Shown here one piece after another: positions 26,236 to 34,755 of a DNA stretch of 64,000 nt (position 1 is the first letter of the stretch; every line of letters begins with the position of its first letter). The notes beneath the pieces are model-generated. The model was given only the letters and a program-made list of their open reading frames with translations, searched no databases and was not told where the DNA came from. The stretch is from Pseudocolwellia sp048296855 (lineage in GTDB: Bacteria; Pseudomonadota; Gammaproteobacteria; Enterobacterales; Alteromonadaceae): assembly GCA_048296855.1 (NCBI GenBank), contig CP182631.1; one strand, 5' to 3'. Both the position numbers and the translations under genes were made by a program.

Positions 26236-27921
26236 ATGAATAGCGAAAATTTTGATTACATTATTGTAGGTGCTGGTTCTGCGGGTTGCGTATTAGCAAA
26301 TCGTTTAAGTGAAGACAGTACTAACAATGTATTGCTTATTGAAACAGGCGGTAGCGATAAAAGTATTTTTATTCAAATGCCAACAGCCTTATCTATTCCA
26401 ATGAACACAAAAAAATATGCTTGGCAATTTGAAACACAACCTGAGCCATTTTTAGATAACCGTCGTATGCATTGTCCTCGCGGTAAAGTATTAGGTGGTT
26501 CTTCTTCAATCAACGGCATGGTTTATGTGCGTGGACACGCTAAAGATTTTGATGAATGGCAACAACATGGCGCACAAGAGTGGGATTATGCTCACTGCTT
26601 ACCTTATTTTAAAAAGTCTGAAGATTGGGCTTTTAGAACAAACGAGTATCGTGGAAAAGCAGGACCTCTTGGTGTAAACAACGGCAACAAAATGAAAAAC
26701 CCACTTTACAAAGCCTTTGTTAATGCAGGTGTTGAAGCGGGTTATTTTGAAACTAAAGACTACAACGCCGAACAGCAAGAAGGCTTTGGCCCAATGCACA
26801 TGACCGTTAAAAACGGTGTTCGTAGCTCAACAGCTAACGCATATTTGCGCCCTGCTATGTCGCGCAGCAACTTAACCGTTGTTACTCATGCATTGGTACA
26901 TAAAGTACTGCTTGAAGGCAAAAAAGCCGTTGGCGTTAGATACGAACGCAAAGGCAAAGTAGTTGACGTAAAAGCCAATAAAGAAGTTGTTTTATCTGCA
27001 GGCCCAATTGGTTCTCCACATTTATTACAACTTTCAGGCATAGGCCCTAAAGCGGTACTTGAAGCGGCAAATATTGAAGTAAAACACGATCTACCCGGTG
27101 TTGGCCAAAACCTACAAGATCACCTAGAGTTTTATTTTCAATTTAAATGTAAACGCCCTATTACCCTTAATGGCAAACTAGATTGGTTCAGTAAGTTAAA
27201 AATAGGTGTGCGCTGGATTTTAACTAAAAAAGGTTTAGGTGCCACTAATCATTTTGAGTCTTGTGGTTTTATTCGCTCTAAAGCGAGTGTTGAATGGCCT
27301 GATTTACAATATCACTTTTTACCAGCAGCAATGCGCTACGACGGTAAAGAAGCCTTTGCAGGTCATGGTTTTCAAGTACATATTGGCCATAACAAACCTA
27401 AAAGTCGTGGGTATATTAAGGCTATTTCAGCCGATCCTACCGCGCATCCAGAAATTTTATTTAACTACCTTGAACACGAAGAAGATCGTGAAGGGTTTCG
27501 TGCTTGTGTTCGCCTAACGCGCGAAATTATTAATCAACAAGCGCTTGATGAATACCGCGGCGAAGAAATTCAACCGGGTACACATATTCAAACAGATGAT
27601 GAAATAGACACCTTTGTGCGTCAATCTGTTGAAAGTGCTTACCACCCTTCTTGCTCGTGCAAAATGGGTACAGACGAAATGTCAGTAGTTGATCCACAAA
27701 CACGAGTTCATGGCATTGAAGGTCTACGCGTTGTTGACTCGTCTATCTTCCCAACCATTCCTAATGGTAATTTAAATGCGCCTACTATTATGGTTGCTGA
27801 GCGCGCAGCCGACATTATTCGTGGTAAAGATCTGCTTGCACCTTCAACAGCGGCTGTAACGATAGATCCTAATTGGCAAGAACAACAACGTTCAGCAGTA
27901 CCTAAAAGAACAATCAGCTAA
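26236..27921 (+). CDS. betA: BetA, choline dehydrogenase (GMC oxidoreductase)
   Basis: The 561-aa FAD enzyme oxidises choline to betaine aldehyde, usually membrane-associated. The N-terminal dinucleotide motif is GAGSAGCVLANRLSE. GMC signature 1 includes PRGKVLGGSSSINGMVYVRGH; signature 2 includes SAGPIGSPHLLQLSGIG. The C-terminal catalytic His region is SAYHPSCSCKMG and SSIFPTIPNGNLNAPTIMVAER. Length matches E. coli BetA (556). ATG start, 61 nt after betB. Confidence 0.95.
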   Translation: MNSENFDYIIVGAGSAGCVLANRLSEDSTNNVLLIETGGSDKSIFIQMPTALSIPMNTKKYAWQFETQPEPFLDNRRMHCPRGKVLGGSSSINGMVYVRGHAKDFDEWQQHGAQEWDYAHCLPYFKKSEDWAFRTNEYRGKAGPLGVNNGNKMKNPLYKAFVNAGVEAGYFETKDYNAEQQEGFGPMHMTVKNGVRSSTANAYLRPAMSRSNLTVVTHALVHKVLLEGKKAVGVRYERKGKVVDVKANKEVVLSAGPIGSPHLLQLSGIGPKAVLEAANIEVKHDLPGVGQNLQDHLEFYFQFKCKRPITLNGKLDWFSKLKIGVRWILTKKGLGATNHFESCGFIRSKASVEWPDLQYHFLPAAMRYDGKEAFAGHGFQVHIGHNKPKSRGYIKAISADPTAHPEILFNYLEHEEDREGFRACVRLTREIINQQALDEYRGEEIQPGTHIQTDDEIDTFVRQSVESAYHPSCSCKMGTDEMSVVDPQTRVHGIEGLRVVDSSIFPTIPNGNLNAPTIMVAERAADIIRGKDLLAPSTAAVTIDPNWQEQQRSAVPKRTIS

Positions 27922-27936
27922 ATTTTATAATATATC

Positions 27937-27984
27937 CCCGTAACCATTCAAGATACAGGTTTACACATCTTGAATGGTTACGGG
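27937..27984. repeat. 18-bp perfect stem-loop of the CCCGTAACC family after betA
   Basis: Arms at 27937-27954 and 27967-27984 are exact complements (CCCGTAACCATTCAAGAT) around a 12-nt loop. The arm is the same as the left end of the 16650 element, so this is a minimal copy with both ends and almost no interior. Lying between betA and the carrier gene, it could stabilise betA mRNA or reduce expression of the distal genes. No U-run. Confidence 0.7.
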
Positions 27985-28166
27985 TATAAACGCGAGTATC
28001 TTTCATCTCTTAATTTTCGTCATCTTATATTTTATAAGACCGCGGAAATTAAGCTTTGAAGCCTATAGTAACAACTATTATTAGGCGATTCTAAATACTC
28101 AAACTATAAACAGAAACAGGAGTAAATCATCTCTAAATTTATTGAAATAACCACCAAGGAGCTATC

Positions 28167-29384
28167 ATGACACCTTGGCTATCTGCAGGCATATTATTCA
28201 CCTTTGCCGCTATCATATTTGTACTATATCGCTGGGGAAATATTCGCTGTGTTGGCGTAACCCCAGTTAGAACCTTCACCTTTATTGCTATTTTGTTTAC
28301 TTCAGGACTTGATGTGGGACTTATTATGTTCCCGCTCACAGAGTTTGCTGGCTATGCCGATTTAGCCACCAGCCCTGAATACGGATTCACCAATCCGTTA
28401 GCGGTAGAATTTGGTTTTTGGGCCTTTCTTATTTGGGCTTTTTACTTTTTAACCTGTTTTTACTTTTGTGTACTTGAACCCCGCGTACGCTTTTTTGAAC
28501 TCCCTTTGGTTAAAATTATTAACAACATTGTCATCATAGGTACTTGTGCCTTTACCGCCAATTTATTACTGATCAACCTACCTTGGTACATGCCAGAACT
28601 TGGCGATGGCGAATCTATTATTGCTAGCTTTTATGCCATTGTTTTCTTAGTTATAGCCTTTGCTGTTTATTCAAGTACCAACATACGCTACGTGCGTATT
28701 TTAAGTTTAGCCACTACTTGGCTTTTTCTTGGCTTAATCGCATTAATGTGGAGCGGCGCTTTTCTTGGTGAAAACTCAAGCATCGGCGAGTTTGCGAACA
28801 CCTTTGCCATGCTCGGCGGTTACTTTGGTAACATTCACGAATTTGTTTTACCTATGAACGACTACCACGAGTTTTACCTTTATTGGTGGTTTGCATGGAG
28901 TATTATGATCGGCCAATTTACGGCTCGTTTTGTGGGTGGTTTACGTACCTACCAAGTACTTGTGGCTATGATGGTATTTCCGTCTATCCCAATTGCTATA
29001 TGGTTTACCGTATTGTACTACTACAACTTAAACGGCATAGAAACAGCCGGTTTCTATAACATTGCCATGGTTGTTGTGGGTATTACCTTTGTGATCAACT
29101 CACTCGATTCATTAGTGCGTTTATATACCGACAATTTGAATATTGGCGTTGCTCGTATAGGTAAAGTGAAATACTTAATAGGCAACCTCGTTGCACTTAG
29201 CTTACTCACTTTATTATTTAAACTCGATTTTTTACAAATTCAATGGGTTGGTGCTGTAGTGATCGGATTATTCTTCACCTGTTTTGGCTATATTTTATTC
29301 GCCAAATTCAAAGAAGTAGCAGCAATAGAAAGCTCGCCGAAAGAAAACAAAATCGATTTCACCAAAATAGAACACGTGACTTAA
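28167..29384 (+). CDS. short, divergent BCCT-like choline/betaine transporter
   Basis: The 405-aa protein has about 11 membrane segments. The region 36-60 (FTFIAILFTSGLDVGLIMFPLTEF) aligns with the BCCT helix carrying the glycine-rich G-M-G-I-G motif, here G-L-D-V-G with Asp49. Residues 238-256 (LYWWFAWSIMIGQFTARF) keep the Trp box W240, W241, W244. It is about 100 residues shorter than BetT/BetP and lacks their long hydrophilic tails. The preceding context ends CAAGGAGCTATC then ATG. Its place in the bet operon suggests choline uptake. Confidence 0.7.
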   Translation: MTPWLSAGILFTFAAIIFVLYRWGNIRCVGVTPVRTFTFIAILFTSGLDVGLIMFPLTEFAGYADLATSPEYGFTNPLAVEFGFWAFLIWAFYFLTCFYFCVLEPRVRFFELPLVKIINNIVIIGTCAFTANLLLINLPWYMPELGDGESIIASFYAIVFLVIAFAVYSSTNIRYVRILSLATTWLFLGLIALMWSGAFLGENSSIGEFANTFAMLGGYFGNIHEFVLPMNDYHEFYLYWWFAWSIMIGQFTARFVGGLRTYQVLVAMMVFPSIPIAIWFTVLYYYNLNGIETAGFYNIAMVVVGITFVINSLDSLVRLYTDNLNIGVARIGKVKYLIGNLVALSLLTLLFKLDFLQIQWVGAVVIGLFFTCFGYILFAKFKEVAAIESSPKENKIDFTKIEHVT

Positions 29385-29402
29385 TAAATGAGAATTAAAT
29401 TA

Positions 29403-30107
29403 ATGAAAAAAAGCATTATCACACTAGCAATAAGTTGTTTACTAGCGCTATCTACCAACGCCTTAGCTGACGTTTCTTCAACCGTTAACTTAACGTCTGA
29501 CTACACTTTTAACGGTGTAAGTAACAGCGACAATGGCCCAGCATTACAAGCCAGTTTAGATTACTCAAACGACAATGGTTTTTACACCGGAACATGGGCA
29601 ACCAACGTAGACTTTGGTAGCGGAGATAACACTCAACTCGAATGGGATATTTACGCCGGACAATACTTTCAGTTAAACGAAAAAGTAGGACTTAATGCAG
29701 GTATTGCTTACTACACTTACCACGGTTATTCAGGAGCAGATGAGCTAAATTACCCTGAGGCTTATGCCAAATTTGGTTATAACTCATCGGTGGGCGATAC
29801 CGAACTCAACTTCTGGTACAGCTGGGACTATTTTGGTCTTGATGTTGGTCACTACATTGCTATGGTTGCTCATACCTTTGAAATTGCACCAGGACATAAC
29901 GTTAGAGCGAGTTTCGATCGTTCTACCTCACGTGATGAAAACAAATGGGCATGGAATGGTAAAGAAGCTTACAACCACGTTCGTCTTGAATACATGAGCA
30001 GCTATAAAGGTTTTGATTTTAACCTCGCGCTTGAAGACACCAATATGAACATAGATACCGCAGATACGCGCGTTGTGTTTTCTGTATCTCGTACTTTTGG
30101 TTTATAA
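29403..30107 (+). CDS. TorF-like outer-membrane beta-barrel (putative porin)
   Basis: The roughly 234-aa protein has a signal peptide (MKKSIITLAISCLLALSTNALA), then alternating strands starting DVSSTVNLTSDYTFNGVSNSD and ending in a C-terminal strand with terminal aromatic context (VVFSVSRTFGL). This is the TorF family of putative porins. It follows the BCCT-like gene by 18 nt, suggesting an outer-membrane route for choline or betaine. I prefer ATG 29403 because it gives a normal signal peptide; an ATG five codons upstream is possible. Confidence 0.8.
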   Translation: MKKSIITLAISCLLALSTNALADVSSTVNLTSDYTFNGVSNSDNGPALQASLDYSNDNGFYTGTWATNVDFGSGDNTQLEWDIYAGQYFQLNEKVGLNAGIAYYTYHGYSGADELNYPEAYAKFGYNSSVGDTELNFWYSWDYFGLDVGHYIAMVAHTFEIAPGHNVRASFDRSTSRDENKWAWNGKEAYNHVRLEYMSSYKGFDFNLALEDTNMNIDTADTRVVFSVSRTFGL

Positions 30108-30147
30108 AAATCTGAATCTAGTTTTATGATGACATGACTCATCTTTT

Positions 30148-30181
30148 AAAGCTCTTACATGTCGCGTGTAAGAGCTTTTTT
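30148..30181 (+). terminator. Rho-independent terminator of the bet operon
   Basis: AAAGCTCTTACA and TGTAAGAGCTTT form a perfect 12-bp stem with a 7-nt loop, followed by T residues. It separates the bet genes from the aminotransferase. Confidence 0.85.
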
Positions 30182-30290
30182 ATTGATAAATAACCTTTAA
30201 CACTTCCTGCTGTCTTACTATCCCTGTATTATCTGCGCCATAAATTTCGACAACCTTTGTTGACACCCATCCTTTAGATTGGACCCTGTT

Positions 30291-31613
30291 ATGACCAAAA
30301 CACACAAACCCAATAGTGCCGCTATGCTTAAAAGAGCTCACCAAAATATGCCTTTAGGCGTTGCTGATAGTTACAGATATTGGGGCGAAGACAACACCGT
30401 ATTTTTAAGTAGCATGAAAGGCTGCACGATTACCGATTGCGACGAGCAAACTTTTGTTGATTTTCGGTTAGCTTACGGCCCTATTATATTAGGTTATCGC
30501 GATGAACGTGTGGATAACGAAGTGATAAATGCCATTACTAACATTGGTACTATTTCTGGTTTTTCTACGGGTCTTGATTCTGACGTTGTTGAATTGGTTA
30601 AGTCGCTCTGCCCTAACATTGACCAAATGCGCTTTGCTAACTCAGGTACTGAAGCGGTAATTGGCGCGGTACGTACAGCGCGTGGTTTTACTCAACGTAA
30701 TAAAATTGTTGTAGTTGAAGGTGGATTTCATGGTTTGCATGACGAAGTGATGTGGAAATCAGACGTTGATAACTGGGAAGTAAGCGATAACAAATCGCCC
30801 GAAATCATTCCTTTTGGCGCAGGTATTCCACAAAGTACACGCGAACATCAAGTTAGCGTACCGTTAAACGACTTTGATGCGATTGACGCGGTATTTGCAG
30901 AATATGGTAACGATATTGCAGCTATTTTAATCGAACCAATTATGGGTAACTGTGGCTCTATTGCTTCTACACAAGAATACATGCAAAAGCTACGTGATAT
31001 TTGCGACAACAATGGCTCGTTATTAATTATGGACGAAGTTAAAACGGGCTTTCGCGTAGCTAAAGGTGGCGTACAAGCTTTATATAACATACATGCCGAT
31101 ATAACCACTTACGCAAAAGCTATGGGTAATGGTTACCCTGTTGCAGCTTTTGGTGGCCGTGCAGATGTAATGAGTGCAATTTCGTTTGATAAAAATGGCG
31201 TAACACATGGCGGTACTTATACTGCAAACATGGTGGCGTTAAGTGCAGCAAAAGCAACGTTAACCTTACTAAAAGAAACCGATGCGCTAGCAACTATCGA
31301 CCATGTTGGCGAAAAAATTCAAGCCTTGCTTTCTCGTGTATTTACTAAGTTTGATGTTGAACATTGCTTCGCAGGACCTAATGCTATGTTTGGTGTGCAT
31401 TTTGGCGCTAACGTTCCACAAAATTATCGTGACTGGAAAAAAACCAACAGCGATTTATATACGCAATTTGCCATGAATTTAATCGACAATGGCGTAATGC
31501 TAGAACCCGATTCGCGCGAACCTTGGTTTATTTGTGAAGCGCATCAAACGTTAGATTTTGAATGGTTAGAACAAGTGGCTGAAAAATCGATGGCTGCGGC
31601 AATTAACGCATAA
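30291..31613 (+). CDS. class-III aminotransferase, HemL-like
   Basis: The roughly 440-aa PLP enzyme aligns in style with glutamate-1-semialdehyde aminomutase. It has RFANSGTEAVIGAVRTARGFT, VVVEGGFHGLHDEVMW, LIMDEVKTGFRVAKGG and the PLP lysine in TTYAKAMGNGYPVAAFGG. It is longer than typical HemL and the substrate pocket (SYRYWGEDNTVFL) differs, so it is probably a dedicated aminotransferase, not the tetrapyrrole enzyme. It lies after the bet terminator with its own leader. ATG 30291 is chosen over a TTG four codons upstream. Confidence 0.75.
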   Translation: MTKTHKPNSAAMLKRAHQNMPLGVADSYRYWGEDNTVFLSSMKGCTITDCDEQTFVDFRLAYGPIILGYRDERVDNEVINAITNIGTISGFSTGLDSDVVELVKSLCPNIDQMRFANSGTEAVIGAVRTARGFTQRNKIVVVEGGFHGLHDEVMWKSDVDNWEVSDNKSPEIIPFGAGIPQSTREHQVSVPLNDFDAIDAVFAEYGNDIAAILIEPIMGNCGSIASTQEYMQKLRDICDNNGSLLIMDEVKTGFRVAKGGVQALYNIHADITTYAKAMGNGYPVAAFGGRADVMSAISFDKNGVTHGGTYTANMVALSAAKATLTLLKETDALATIDHVGEKIQALLSRVFTKFDVEHCFAGPNAMFGVHFGANVPQNYRDWKKTNSDLYTQFAMNLIDNGVMLEPDSREPWFICEAHQTLDFEWLEQVAEKSMAAAINA

Positions 31614-31650
31614 GCAGTTAAAAAATTAACGCGTAAAACAGTAAACAATC

Positions 31651-31698
31651 AGCTGTATTTAGCACAATCTTTATCATTCAAATTGATTAAATACAGCT
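31651..31698. terminator. inverted repeat between convergent genes
   Basis: AGCTGTATTTA (31651-31661) pairs perfectly with TAAATACAGCT (31688-31698) across a 26-nt loop. It sits between the convergent aminotransferase and MYG1 genes and is a candidate weak bidirectional terminator. Confidence 0.4.
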
Positions 31699-31727
31699 CT
31701 ATTCTTACATTCGAAGCTTACTGTTTA

Positions 31728-32597
31728 TTATGCTTCAAGTGCAATAGAAGCCATTTTCATGGTACTTTCAAACGATTCAGCGCCGGCAATAAATAAACCG
31801 TTATGACAGAACATAGCGTCGTTAAGTCCCGTAACTTCTTTCAACTTATCACCCGACAAACCAGCCCATGGTGCAGGTAGCGATTTTCTATCTTCAAATG
31901 ATCCAGGTTCTACAGGTACGGTTTGAATGCGCCATTGACCCGATTGAGATGGATAAACCATATATAACGCTTCAGTAGATAGCGCATGTACGGTTCTTTT
32001 CCATGGTGTGTATTTGTCTAGCACGATAACTCGTGGATCTTTTGCATTATCAATGGCTTTCGCCACAATATCTTTTGCGCTAATTCCACCACTAGCTGAC
32101 GCTATAAATCGCGTTAAAATACGCGCAGCAAACTCAACGGCTTCATCAAAGCAAGTATCAAAATGACTGTCTTCTTGCCATGTAGGGTTAAACATTGAAA
32201 TGGTTTGGCTAAGGCTAATACCTTGAGCAACACCTTCAGCATAACCACAGTCAATAGCGTCAATCGTTGACACTAAGCCCGCATCAACCGCATCAGCGAC
32301 TTCTTGATTGTTTTGGCATATTTCTAAACCATATTTTTGCCAAATTAAACCAAACGAAGAATAAGGAATACCATTTTCACGTGCGCCAGCACCACCACGT
32401 TGATGATGATCAAAACGCCCTGCGTCTGCGTTATATTCGCCACCTACATCAATCACAATATCAGCCTTGCCGATAATCTCTAAATCACGCGTACGTATCA
32501 ACTTAAAAGAAGGAATAATGCACTTAAGTGCAGCAACACTAAACACATCGTCTGCATGAAAATTACCATCGTGAGTTGCTATTGTTTTATCAGTCAT
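31728..32597 (-). CDS. MYG1-family (UPF0160) metal-dependent hydrolase
   Basis: The 289-aa protein starts IATHDGNFHADDVFSVAALK and continues with DVGGEYNADAGRFDHHQRGG, the DHH-like metal-binding motifs (D-G-x-F-H-A-D-D and D-H-H) of the MYG1 family. Characterised eukaryotic MYG1 is a 3'-5' RNA exonuclease; bacterial function is inferred. Length and C-terminal FCHNGLFIAGA motif are standard. Monocistronic. Confidence 0.85.
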   Translation of the reverse strand: MTDKTIATHDGNFHADDVFSVAALKCIIPSFKLIRTRDLEIIGKADIVIDVGGEYNADAGRFDHHQRGGAGARENGIPYSSFGLIWQKYGLEICQNNQEVADAVDAGLVSTIDAIDCGYAEGVAQGISLSQTISMFNPTWQEDSHFDTCFDEAVEFAARILTRFIASASGGISAKDIVAKAIDNAKDPRVIVLDKYTPWKRTVHALSTEALYMVYPSQSGQWRIQTVPVEPGSFEDRKSLPAPWAGLSGDKLKEVTGLNDAMFCHNGLFIAGAESFESTMKMASIALEA

Positions 32598-32821
32598 TTG
32601 TATTCTTAATTTAAATAGTGATTTTGAGAAAGGGATAAGAAGATATCGCGAGTTAAATGTTACGTTTAAAAATAAGTAACCAGTAATACTTGTCAGTAAA
32701 ATTACACGGCGAATTCTATACGAAGACGCCTAATAACAACAGTTAGTTTTTAAATATCGTACCTAAACAATACCTAAAGATACTCAATATTTATCTCAAC
32801 ATCATGAATAAAAAACGATAA

Positions 32822-34141
32822 CTACAAGAAAAGTCTTAAATTTTTACTGACCTCTTGAATAAGTGATTTTGGCACTTCTTGTTCTTTGGCGAGTTTGTCC
32901 CAATGTGATACTGCTTCAATCGTTTGATTTAAAACATCATCTATCTTTCGTTTACTAAAAATAGGGCTAAGTTTTTCAAAGCTATAAAAATCATCTCTTG
33001 TGAAATTATCTTGCTTTCCGTTAAGTGTCATCCAGTGTTTACTTACCCAATGGCTATCAGGTTTATAACTATAGGCTAGATCGTAAGCGGGAGCTAATTG
33101 CCACTTATTATTTTTATCTAATGTAAAACCAAAGTTTTTAGCGTGATCATCATGGTTTCGAGCAACGACATTAAACACCATACGTTTAAATAGCTGCATA
33201 GCATCGTCTGGATTAAGACTAAGCTTTCTTGCTGTGCCAAATAATTCCGCATAAGAATACGAACCTATTTTTTTATAACTAACATGTTCAAGCCCATTAA
33301 GCGTTTGAACATGTATTTTGTCATTACCGCTGCGATCAAATCGTTCGGTGATAAAGTGCCTGCGTTTTCCTTCATTAAGGAGATGACACGGCATCATGTC
33401 TATACCGCACTCTTTAGCTAATAAGTGATAAGTATATTCCATAGCCCCATATCCCATAGGATCACCAAAGGTTTCCTGATTTTTGTTGTGCTCGCTAACA
33501 CCATCAAATTTCATGAGGTAGTGAGTAAAGCTATCAGGTGCATCTGTTTGACCTGATCTTACTTGAGTAAAATCTTTATTAAAGGCAAGCACAGCTTTAG
33601 GTCTTGCTCCACCAGCGCTCATACCCACAGACATAAGAGACATCATTGCTTCTTTATTTTCTTGTCCGTTACTTGTCAAATTAACGCTAAATTGCGCGCG
33701 TTTATCTAACACCTCTTGAGCTATAGAAATAAGCGATTCAATATGTATTGGCTGAGAAGCATTAAGATTTTTTCTTTTTATCGCGGGCGAAAAAGTTAAA
33801 GCTCCCATACCGCGCATACCTGTATACTGTAAGCGCTGTAAAGGTGTTATATCACTTGTTGATTTACCTTGGCTGGCTATCCATGCATTCATAACAGCAT
33901 TACCAAAATCATCAGGTAACGAATCGGCTATAAGTCCGGGTAAACCTTTGAAAGTGGCATGATCTATTTGAGGAAATGAGTAAATCTTTTTAGCTAAAGG
34001 CATTTTAATGGGAGATAATTCAATACCTGTTTTAATGAAACTAGGAAAGTATTCAAATGCTCCTATTTGAGTATCTGCATTATAACTAACAGCACCAACG
34101 TCGTACTCTTTATAATTAACCTTTATGACTTCAGTTACCAT
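32822..34141 (-). CDS. hipA: HipA-family serine/threonine kinase toxin
   Basis: The 439-aa protein has an N-terminal HipA domain, a nucleotide loop (SAGGARPKAVLAF, about 175-187), FITERFDR (about 263-270), catalytic N-H-D-D-H-A-K-N (N329-N336) and the metal-binding A-Y-D-L-A-Y-S (D354). All catalytic parts are intact. HipA kinases phosphorylate translation factors (GltX in E. coli) to cause growth arrest. It overlaps hipB by 7 nt, the normal antitoxin-first order. It may be held inactive in a HipB-DNA complex. Confidence 0.9.
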   Translation of the reverse strand: MVTEVIKVNYKEYDVGAVSYNADTQIGAFEYFPSFIKTGIELSPIKMPLAKKIYSFPQIDHATFKGLPGLIADSLPDDFGNAVMNAWIASQGKSTSDITPLQRLQYTGMRGMGALTFSPAIKRKNLNASQPIHIESLISIAQEVLDKRAQFSVNLTSNGQENKEAMMSLMSVGMSAGGARPKAVLAFNKDFTQVRSGQTDAPDSFTHYLMKFDGVSEHNKNQETFGDPMGYGAMEYTYHLLAKECGIDMMPCHLLNEGKRRHFITERFDRSGNDKIHVQTLNGLEHVSYKKIGSYSYAELFGTARKLSLNPDDAMQLFKRMVFNVVARNHDDHAKNFGFTLDKNNKWQLAPAYDLAYSYKPDSHWVSKHWMTLNGKQDNFTRDDFYSFEKLSPIFSKRKIDDVLNQTIEAVSHWDKLAKEQEVPKSLIQEVSKNLRLFL

Positions 34142-34485
34142 TTTAGAGTGTCCTTACTTGGCTTATTATTATGACTTTGCTTATTACTTAGAGTGGAACC
34201 TGTAGCTCTCTTTCGTTCCTTTCCCATCATTTCGATAAGTTGAATTGGAGATATTTCTTGTTTTGGTATAAAAAAATTTAATTGCTCTGTTATTTCAAGC
34301 CCAATTAGAATAGCGATTAGTGATTCAAGCGTTGATTTCCCTTTTTCACTATTAATTACAGCTTTAAGAGAGACTCCCGATTTTTTAGCTAATTCTTTTT
34401 GAGTAAGATTAGCATTAAGTCGAGCCATTTTAATTCTATCGCCCATTTCATTTGCAATGGCATGAGGTGTAAGTTCATCAAACAT
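34135..34485 (-). CDS. hipB: HipB-like XRE antitoxin
   Basis: The 116-aa protein has a helix-turn-helix of the XRE/Cro type at about residues 15-70 (RIKMARLNANLTQKELAKKSGVSLKAVINSEKG). A basic, Ser/Asn-rich C-terminal tail (about 85-116) probably contacts HipA or is flexible and protease-sensitive. It should neutralise HipA and repress its own operon through the CCCTT-N2-AAGGA-like sites upstream. Confidence 0.85.
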   Translation of the reverse strand: MFDELTPHAIANEMGDRIKMARLNANLTQKELAKKSGVSLKAVINSEKGKSTLESLIAILIGLEITEQLNFFIPKQEISPIQLIEMMGKERKRATGSTLSNKQSHNNKPSKDTLKW

Positions 34486-34493
34486 AACAATAA

Positions 34494-34646
34494 CCCTTAA
34501 AAGAAGTATTATAGTAAATATACGCAGTAATAATCCCTACAAGGATTATTACAAGATAAAGAACAAAATACAACCATTAACCACAAAAAACCTTTTAAGG
34601 ATAATTAAATCAATAAAAATAGATAAAAACCCCTTAAAGGACTTTT
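34494..34646 (-). promoter_or_regulatory. array of four HipB-operator-like sites
   Basis: Four related sites lie upstream of hipB: CCCTTAAAAGAAGTATT (34494), CCCTACAAGGATTATT (34535), ACCTTTTAAGGATAATT (34590) and CCCTTAAAGGACTTTT (34631). The second lies within a perfect dyad with 10-bp arms (GTAATAATCC, 34527-34552). Spacings are 41, 55 and 41 bp. Arrays like this allow cooperative HipB/HipBA binding and conditional repression. Confidence 0.6.
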
Positions 34647-34695
34647 AACTTACACAGCAACAAATATATTTATTTACTTGTTAGTTACCCTAATA

Positions 34696-34724
34696 ACAAA
34701 AAGGTGAGCTAGTTGCTCACCTTT
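34696..34724 (-). terminator. Rho-independent terminator of ppsA
   Basis: AAAGGTGAGC and GCTCACCTTT form a perfect 10-bp stem with loop TAGTT. On the minus strand a TTTTGTT run follows. It lies 32 bp past the ppsA stop. Confidence 0.85.
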
Positions 34725-34755
34725 GTGTTTATAACATGTTGGTTTTACTTAACAA

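Noticed and set aside
34494..34646. Repeats before hipB as a CRISPR array
   Set aside because: Only four short, palindromic and unequal sites at the promoter; they read as operators.
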